Assembly (NCBI GenBank): GCA_030141605.1
Contig: JAQGDQ010000017.1
Span: forward strand, 314,001-378,000
Source: Tubiluchus corallicola
Lineage: Eukaryota; Priapulida; Priapulimorpha; Priapulimorphida; Tubiluchidae
Direction of reading: 5' to 3'
Length of the DNA stretch: 64,000 nucleotides
Part shown: in pieces, positions 56,813 through 64,000 of the stretch
Numbering within the stretch: position 1 is the first letter of the stretch
Layout: every line of letters begins with the position of its first letter
The notes under the pieces: model-generated
Seen by the model: the letters and a program-made list of their open reading frames with translations, nothing else
Told to the model about the DNA's origin: nothing
Database searches by the model: none
Position numbers and translations under genes: made by a program

Positions 56813-59416
56813 TGAGGGGACGATTCCATTCTTTCCAACTTTTCTAAAAATGTGCAAAATTGTGACAAGCCCATTTTTGCTTCATATCTAATTTCGCACA
56901 TTTCATGCAATTACAAGTTGCACATGCAGTAATCCCTTCTTATCGGCTATATCACGTATAGTATTTTTTGGTGTAAATGTGTATAGTTTTGTACAGTACA
57001 GTACTGTATGTTATTTATTTCTAACGATAACTTGAACTTACACGTTGGGGAACATTCTTGTTGAATCTATAGGCCTGCATGTATTACGCTGTTTCAGGCT
57101 GTAAATATATTCGGACGGTGCCCTTCCCGTGATTCCTTGGGTCCACCGTCCAACTCACATATTCGCGTTTCTGCCGAGCCTATAGATGTGCGTCACAGAA
57201 TAAAAAACTGACGTTAACTATCTCTAGGCATATAGGCCTACCATCCCATAGCTTTGTGTCGGGCTGTTGTTCAACTTTCTTAATCAGGTGCTGCCCTTCC
57301 GGCGGTTCCGTTTAGCATTCATCCTGGTGTTCCCGTATAGCGCTGCGGATTCGGGATTCAGCGAGAGGAAAGGCAACATCCGAATTGGCAAGTAACAATT
57401 TGAACATAATACATACCACATTTTTTAAATAATTTGACTGCCATTCACGGCGCGTTCAGACTAGCGAGTTTTCTTACCTTTTCTGCCAAGTAATTCGCAA
57501 GCATGTTCAAAGCAGAGAGCAAAACTTGTTGCCAGTTACTCTCCGACAGTAAGCGTGAGCTTGTCTTGATATGCAAATCTTGTTATTTGGTTGCATGGTT
57601 ATAAGGAAGGTTATTTAATGTTATACGTAAAGATAATAAAACTAGATTTAACCTGAAAGCCGTTTAAACTGAATATTTTAAGACTATCATTAAACTTGCT
57701 GCAACTTACTTCTACAAGGACCATAGTTGATTAATAAATAAAAGGACAAAATGCCTGCACTTGCATATCCAGTTTCTAGCAAATTTTTGATGTAAGATTC
57801 CATGAAATTGCGGAACACCCTTCAGGGTACAACATGCCACTGAACTACTACAAAACCAGGCTGATTTTTTACCAGGTTTGATAAGCTTTGCAGGTAAGCA
57901 ATGCAGGCTGTGGCTAGTAAATGGATGGGTGACATGATGCACTTGGAAACTGCTTGGAGATATCATCTGCCATCTTTTCTCTCGGTGACGGAGGGTATTC
58001 CCTCACCCAAACATTGTCATAACTTCTTTAACTAGGCCCGCTGTTAAACATTGAATCCTGGCTTGATAATGGATAAAAAATAACACAGAATAAAACATAA
58101 CAAATTATATTAAGTTGTCGACTTACCTTTAATTTACATTATTTAATACAAGTGCGACTTTCACATGCAATGATATTCCAAGATAACAAATTAACAGATT
58201 GAGAAGATCACTCTAAATTAATCTAGGTCTCAACATCCTAGTTTTTTAACACATCTGACAGAGTTTACAGAGAAAAACAGCACATATATAAGCAGCATAA
58301 TATATACACAACGTAAAGGGCTAAAATCAAGAAATGCATAAGCACTTTTTTACAAACTTTCATCTGGGGCAGATTAAGAGTTTCACGAGCTTTAAGCTAT
58401 CAAAAAAACAAAAGGCCCATACGTATAAGCTACGCACAACTCTACATCCAATTATACTTCACTGCTAGTGCTGGTCCTGAAATTTATTCACATGGGAAAA
58501 TTTGAGCACAAAACTGCATTATAAAAATAAAATATCAGACTAGTGCTTAGGTCAGATTGCAATCAACTTCTTAGAAACGATTATAAATGTTATGAACTTT
58601 GTCTTCCATTTTTATATAGACTTACCAAGAGTTCTTGTCATTACTCGTGACGAATAGAAATCATTTTGTTTGTCATTGATTTTTGCATGGGTTACTCAAG
58701 AAGCGAGTTGCTGTTTATCATTGAGGTTACTTCTGATGAGGAAATGTTGGACAACGAGAGATACGATGCGCATGTCTAAATGTCCTACACTTACAAGTTT
58801 CAAGTTCTTGTGTCTAAATGGCCTATTTGTCCAAATGACCTAAGCCGGATGTTCAAATGTGGGTTTATTTTGTTTACAATATAGGCTCAGTCACTCAAGT
58901 GCTTACTGGCAATACACACACACACAAAAAATAAATATTCTTGTCTTTCACGTGTTCAGTTTAAATAATTTTGTTATCCTGTATAGCATTATCTCTGTTT
59001 TAATTGGTCATCAGCCTCAGGATTTCATGGGCCTATCAAAATTTAGGGTCTAAGGCTATAGCTTTATTAGCCTAATGATTATAGTTCACCTGACCTTGGC
59101 TTTCGTTTGCATTTTTCCGCAGCAATTTCATATGCGTTACGATCCCAATATGGTACTAATACATAAGATTAATGGTAACAGTAAACTGAACATGTAGCTA
59201 TACAGTTAAAAACTTGTGTAATAAAAACATTGCCAAAATATTTTATGACTGCACAGAAAGAAAAACTATTCTCACCAGTATACAATCAAATGTAAAGGCT
59301 TAAAACAAAGACAGGTAGAATAATACGGACATATAAAATGACAAAATAAATAGAAGATCTGAAAATAACATAATTCATTACACCTGATGCTTTACAAAAC
59401 CAACGACTTTGCCAGG
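56813..59416. other. Convergent intergenic region between dispanin and the GLLGxCP gene
   Basis: Contains a somewhat GC-richer stretch (57060-57360), one dispersed repeat copy and a short CA repeat near 58912. A 5S-like fragment (AAATGGATGGGTGACAT, about 57917) is also present. No coding gene is seen. Confidence 0.5.
57435..57570 (+). repeat. Dispersed repeat shared with 47460-47550
   Basis: Contains ACTAGCGAGTTTTCTTACC and CAGAGAGCAAAACTTG, matching the reverse complement of the copy upstream of the zinc-finger gene. It lies between the dispanin gene and the 59-63 kb gene. Confidence 0.55.
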
Positions 59417-62400
59417 TCAGTTGTAATCCGGTTCACATTCGGAATGTGAACGCTTACGCCCACGCTTCCATTCCGTACCTGAATCGTCTTTTTCGGCAAG
59501 TGGAGCATCAAAAAACCGATAAAGTGGAGTCAACGTTTCACTTAGTGTATTTTCACTACTCTCGTGTCCTTGTAATTCAACCCGATCTTTACTTTTGTCA
59601 CCATCATTTGACATGTTTTCTTCAATGGACCCATCGTCCAGATCTTGATCACTTTCTAGTGCTTCTAGTAACTCAAGCTTGCTATCCAAATTCTCACTAT
59701 CACCATCACTGTCACTGGTGTCACTATTATCGAGGCTGATTCTGGCTCTGGCTTCCTGCACAAAATCTGGCAGATTGTCTTCATCATCATCATCATCTTC
59801 TCGGTGGATGAGCACAGTTGCATGAGTGGCAATAAAATTGTGAGGACTATTGTCTAGAGTTCCATCATGACGGGTTCTATAAGCGCTGAATCTAACTTTT
59901 GTACCAATCTCAAGTTGCGACAACGGCATCTGAGTCAGTAAATGAGCAGGCACTTTTACCCGGGATTCAACTCCTTGTTCCGACTTGTAATATAGGAAAG
60001 CATGTTTCGAAAAAATGTTTGACACGTATCCAGTCTGGTTAAGTATGCTGGGTGCTTTGTTTGATTTTGGATTACATCCAGCAGGAGCCTTCCGCAGCGA
60101 AAATTTGGGCACATTGACTTTTGTCGCCACATACGCAGAGCCGACATATGAATTTTTTGGGTGGGGGTCTGCATCAAATATTAATTTTTCACTGGGAGAT
60201 ATTATTTCTTTCAAACAGAAATTCTTCGGTATTTTGGGAAAAAGCTCATTTCTTGTGAACGTGACAACCCAGTCGTTCCCGGTCTCGGGAACCAGAACGC
60301 CTGTCCTCCTGTACACCCGTGACACAACTCCTGTAGTGTTAATGAGTGGCTTTCGAGGGCCGACACTTTTCCACACGCGCACGATGCACGGGATATCAGA
60401 TGAAGATATATACTGGAGCTGGAGGTCAACGCGTTCATCTTTCTGCAGGAATTGGGGCACTTTCTTACACTTACCTCTGGGTCTACCTTCTAGATGACAC
60501 CTCCAAAACTTGAGCGCTTTGCCAGCTTCCTTATGGCCTTCTGTGTCTATCACAGCTATGCCAAAATGACCACGCATCTCTTGGATATAACCCGAGCAAT
60601 CTTGTCGTATGTCCGATGGTTTTGGAACAATAGTGTTTTTGCGACTATTGTCTCTGACTGGTTGTGCTTGCACCTGAGAAATATTTTGGTCTTTTTCCTG
60701 GCATTCAAGCTCTACATTGTCAGCTTGACCAGACTGTTCCTCTTCCAGTTTGGCATCTTCATTTGACAAACCTATGAAAAAAGTCATTTTCAAATGCATG
60801 GTGAGGTTTTTTGTAGTTCATTCACAATTTGTCATACAAATATTTTATTTTTAAGCACTTAATTTTTTGTTTACTATACCTAACATATCTATCATTAGAA
60901 TGAACTTGTTTAAGATGCACCTCAACAAGCATATTGAAAAATAATCTGTGCAAATAAAGCACAATAAAGAATCTGCACAAATTCTGTGTAAAAAGGCTGA
61001 AGTGTATTGATATTATGCAGTAAAAAGTTAATGTGTCAGCTTATTTCTGGAAAGCAATTCTTTATTTATGCTAATATAACACTGGTAATTCTAAATAATA
61101 ATTTTTGTTCAATTATTATAACAGCACAAGTGTTTATAGCTGGAAAAGAAGTAGCTGAACACTATAATTAGTTGACACCTACCCATTTCATTCTCGAGTA
61201 TTTCTTCGTCACTGGCAGATTTCTTTCTTTCTGCACTTTCTTTTGTATCATCATCATTAACCTGGGTTTGTTCATAACTAGTTCTTGTGATTCCACATAC
61301 TTTGCTAAAGTGCAGGTTGCGAGGTAAAAAGAACGATCCGTTTGTCCTCATGTCTGGCGTCGTTGGTGCAAGGTGTCTGTGCTGCGGCAGCGTATACTCA
61401 TGCCTGTTCACTGTGCTTTTACACAACTGCATTGATTGGTTTATTAAGTGTGAAAGTATTGGGTTCACTAAAGGAAATGAAGGTCGAGCAACAGTAACAA
61501 GATGTGGCATCTGTGGATTAGGAACCGCCTGATTAGGTATTCCTTGTTCGTAAGATGGCAACAAGTGACTAGAATTACCATTAGTATAACACGAGGGAAC
61601 ACTAGATGTCATCAAATTGCTTGGAGCATCAACATGTAAGTCCATCAGAGCTGGGCAATCAGCATTTGATAAACCTTTTGAGCTTCTGCTATTAGAATGT
61701 TGAGGAACTAACACTGATGATTGATTTGTGTTTGGCAAGTTAGATGTCGGGTACCAGTGCAGAGGTTTATCACACACTTCTGTCCTGCTACCTTCATCCT
61801 GTAGAACAGAAGCTTCTACACACGATGTGGTATCATCCAATGAGGGGCAGTTACCAAGAAGACCTGCACAAGCTTGGTTACTGCTATCTTCATTGGGCTC
61901 CACAAAAATGTTTGCTGTGTTTGGCGATGGACAAGGCCCTAAAAGGCCTACACGTGGCCAGCTATTCCTGCCATCTTTGTGACTCATAAATTTAATTGTT
62001 GGTGTCATTGTAACAGATGGAGAACAAGTCCTAGATGGTGACAACATGCTATCTGAAGGACATGTCCCAAGTAAGCCTGTGCGGGTTACTTTATTAAAAT
62101 CACTTACAGTTGAAGTCTCAGTTGATAACATTACGTTGTCCGATGGACATGTTCCGAGTAAACCTGTGCGCATTGGTTTATTACCGTCACTCATATTTGA
62201 CAATAAAGGAGGCAAAATTTCTCTGTCCAGGTGACATATTTCTAAAAGCCTTGTACACATCCCTTTCTCACTGTCACTCACTGTGGACAGTAAGGGTGCT
62301 GTCATTACCTTGTCTGATGGACATGTTCCAAGTAAGCCTGGTTTATTACTGTTACCCACAGTGGATGACAATGGTGGTGACCCTGTACTGTCCGATGGAC

Positions 62401-62899
62401 ATGTTCCGAGTAATCCTGTACGTGTTGTTCTATTACTGTCACTTACAGTGGATGTTAAGGTTGATGGCATTAAACTGTCCGATGGACATGCTCCGAGGAG
62501 GCCGGAACGTGCAGTTTTCATATCGTCACTCATTGTGGAAGTCAAAGATGACAACAACAAACTGTCTGTTGGACAAGTTCCGAGTATACCTGTTCGTGTC
62601 ATAGTATTAGAGTTACTTAGAGGGGAAGTTATAGCTGATGACGACATAATTTTGCCTGTTGATGGGCATGTTCCAAGGAGGCCTGTGCGTGTTGTCTTGT
62701 TATTGTTATTTATAGTTGAAGAACTTACAGGTGACGAGGTAATTTCGCCTGACGATGGACATGTTCCAAGAAGACCCGTGCGTGTTGTTTTACCACTGCC
62801 AGCGACAAAGCCAGTTTGTGAATCTAGGTAATCACGAAGGTTCTGTAACCTTGTCACTATTGATGGATTTACGTTTAAACCCGATGTCCAGTCCATCAT
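59417..62899 (-). CDS. Unrecognised 1,023-residue protein: GLLGxCP repeats plus three OB/cold-shock-like modules
   Basis: Two exons, 61183-62899 and 59417-60771, join in phase 1 (ATGG|GTAGGTG ... CATAG|GT) and restore Gly-Leu-Ser. ATG at 62899 is the first in frame; an acceptor AG lies at 62962. Residues about 42-355 hold ten good and one decayed copy of a ~29-31-residue unit with the core RTGLLGTCPSDS; a further weak copy follows. The linker is Ser/Thr/Pro-rich. The second exon has three modules at about 632-706, 718-795 and 818-895. Each begins with a Gly-hydrophobic strand (GYIQEMRGHFGIAV; GVVSRVYRRTGVLV; GYVSNIFSKHAFLY). The last ends with LEIGTKVRFSAY and ATHATVL, which is cold-shock/OB-like. 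A poly-Asp/Glu region follows, then the basic KRGRKRS (possible nuclear signal). An RNA-binding role is inferred from fold resemblance only. Confidence 0.78.
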
Positions 62900-63430
62900 G
62901 CCAAATTTTTGCTGATTGATGTTACATTTTCCTCTGGTTATCACAATAGCTCACCACTCAACTATAAAAACAGAAGACCTTACAATTAACTAGGCCTGAA
63001 TACTACAAGATTATTAACTTTGAATGGCATTTGATTTCATACATCCTGTGCAACTTTGTTATATCATATATTATAAGCACTCAAAGGCTATGAAATTTGT
63101 CGCCAATTCCTAACTCTACGATTAAAGGTACCCGTTTACTAACATTACTTATTTTACATTTTAATGTGAGTTGCAGCCTTCCTCACCCTTGTACGAAAGT
63201 CATAGAACAATACACTCTATGCTGCGTGCATAGTTGCATGAGGCTTAATAGAAATATGAGTACAGCCAATGTGACTCACTTTTACATAACGTTGCATAAG
63301 AAATTGACATTCTTCAAGCAAACACAATGCATAGCTTAACCAATTTTTATTTACTTATTCCAAACACAAATTTCTTCCTTTTTGTCTCAAATAAACACAG
63401 ATGTATGAAAAACAAGTGAATTGAACTGAT

Positions 63431-63830
63431 TTCATCATCATCATCATCCAATGAATCACACGTCCAGTGACATGATTCTGCTCACCTCCCTATGCCAGAA
63501 CTCCCTGCTCGCCTCAATGCCCCAAGTACATTTATTTCTAAGGTCGAATGCTGAAGTGTTTAAATCTTTCTGTACAAAAACTAAATATGTTAACATTTGT
63601 TTTCCTACGGGTTTTTAGCTGGTTCTATGGCTTGTTGAAGAGCTATCTTCACTGGAATATTATCAGGTAGTCTAAACATATGGCCAATCCATCTTAAACA
63701 GCGTCTTTTTATTTTTCTTGTCCAAGGTTCTTCTTCTATTTTTTCATATAGATCTTTGTTTGAAATTTTCTTTGGCCATCTAATACCCAAAATGTTTCTG
63801 TAATTTCACCTTTGAAACGCATCGATTTAC
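63431..63830 (-). mobile_element. 3' end of an RTE/CR1-type LINE with (ATG)n tail
   Basis: The minus strand encodes RNILGIRWPKKISNKDLYEK, then RRCLRWIGHMFRLPDNIPVK. This is the well-known terminal region of many LINE ORF2 proteins (ILGIRW...W..KI..RRLRWFGH). A stop breaks the frame, after which ASREFWHREVSRIMSLDV is seen. The sequence ends in an ATGATGATG tail at about 63431-63450. It is truncated at the 5' end and probably inactive. Confidence 0.75.
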
Positions 63831-64000
63831 TGATTTACACTGAACTGATTTACAAAATCCCCATCAAAGCCAATAAGGGAAACTTTCGTGCACACTAACA
63901 AAATCGTAAAACACGAGACGCGGCGAGAGTCTGCGAGAGAACTTAAAAGGCGTGACCATGGCGTGATGTTTGTCCGTCATCATTAATCCATTCATTCGCA

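Noticed and set aside
57900-57940. 5S rRNA gene or 5S-derived SINE
   Set aside because: AAATGGATGGGTGACAT and a similar stretch near 31172 resemble 5S box C, but boxes A and the rest are not recognisable.
60015-60497. 160-codon plus-strand frame
   Set aside because: Antisense of the exon at 59417-60771, with no motif of its own.
62110-62831. Plus-strand frames of 164 and 182 codons with repeated DGHVPSKPVR
   Set aside because: They are the antisense shadow of the GLLGxCP repeats; splicing and composition support the minus strand.

Overview
This is a eukaryotic, AT-rich (roughly one-third GC by eye), intron-containing window from an invertebrate animal nuclear genome. The proteins are close to vertebrate orthologues: exon by exon they align with human PPM1H, DNM1L/Drp1, ETAA1 and DXO. 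Introns run from a few hundred bases to about 4 kb and are full of microsatellites and transposon remnants. Most genes have a pyrimidine tract plus AG 10 to about 150 nt before their ATG. That fits either 5'UTR introns or spliced-leader trans-splicing. A deuterostome such as a tunicate is plausible, but the species cannot be fixed from this sequence.

Layout: (1) 1.8-12.5 kb, minus strand, a PPM1H-type PP2C phosphatase in 9 coding exons. (2) 15.4-34.7 kb, minus strand, DNM1L (Drp1), the mitochondrial and peroxisomal fission dynamin, in 16 coding exons. It has two in-frame donors in the variable domain. (3) 35.2-42.1 kb, plus strand, ETAA1, the RPA-binding ATR activator, in 5 coding exons. It sits head-to-head with DNM1L across about 450 bp. 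(4) 45.4-47.0 kb, minus strand, an intronless-CDS C2H2 zinc-finger protein. It is bracketed by two inverted copies of a ~545 bp TTAA-flanked element. (5) 49.0-50.3 kb, minus strand, DXO, the RNA-decapping exoribonuclease, in one coding exon. (6) 54.2-56.1 kb, plus strand, a small two-pass CD225/dispanin membrane protein in 3 coding exons. (7) 59.4-62.9 kb, minus strand, a 1,023-residue protein in two exons that I do not recognise. It has about eleven GLLGxCP repeats followed by three OB/cold-shock-like modules.

Mobile DNA accounts for much of the rest. I see two copies of a ~370-385 bp MITE (AAGCCTTTT ends), a pogo/Tigger-like TA-flanked element, a hAT element with a perfect 8-bp target duplication, a probable second hAT element, a broken LINE reverse transcriptase in ETAA1 intron 1, two LINE 3' ends, a tRNA-derived SINE and several very long simple repeats. 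The genes do not form an obvious pathway. The one clear shared-control candidate is the DNM1L/ETAA1 divergent promoter. No rRNA gene, intact tRNA gene or CRISPR array was seen.
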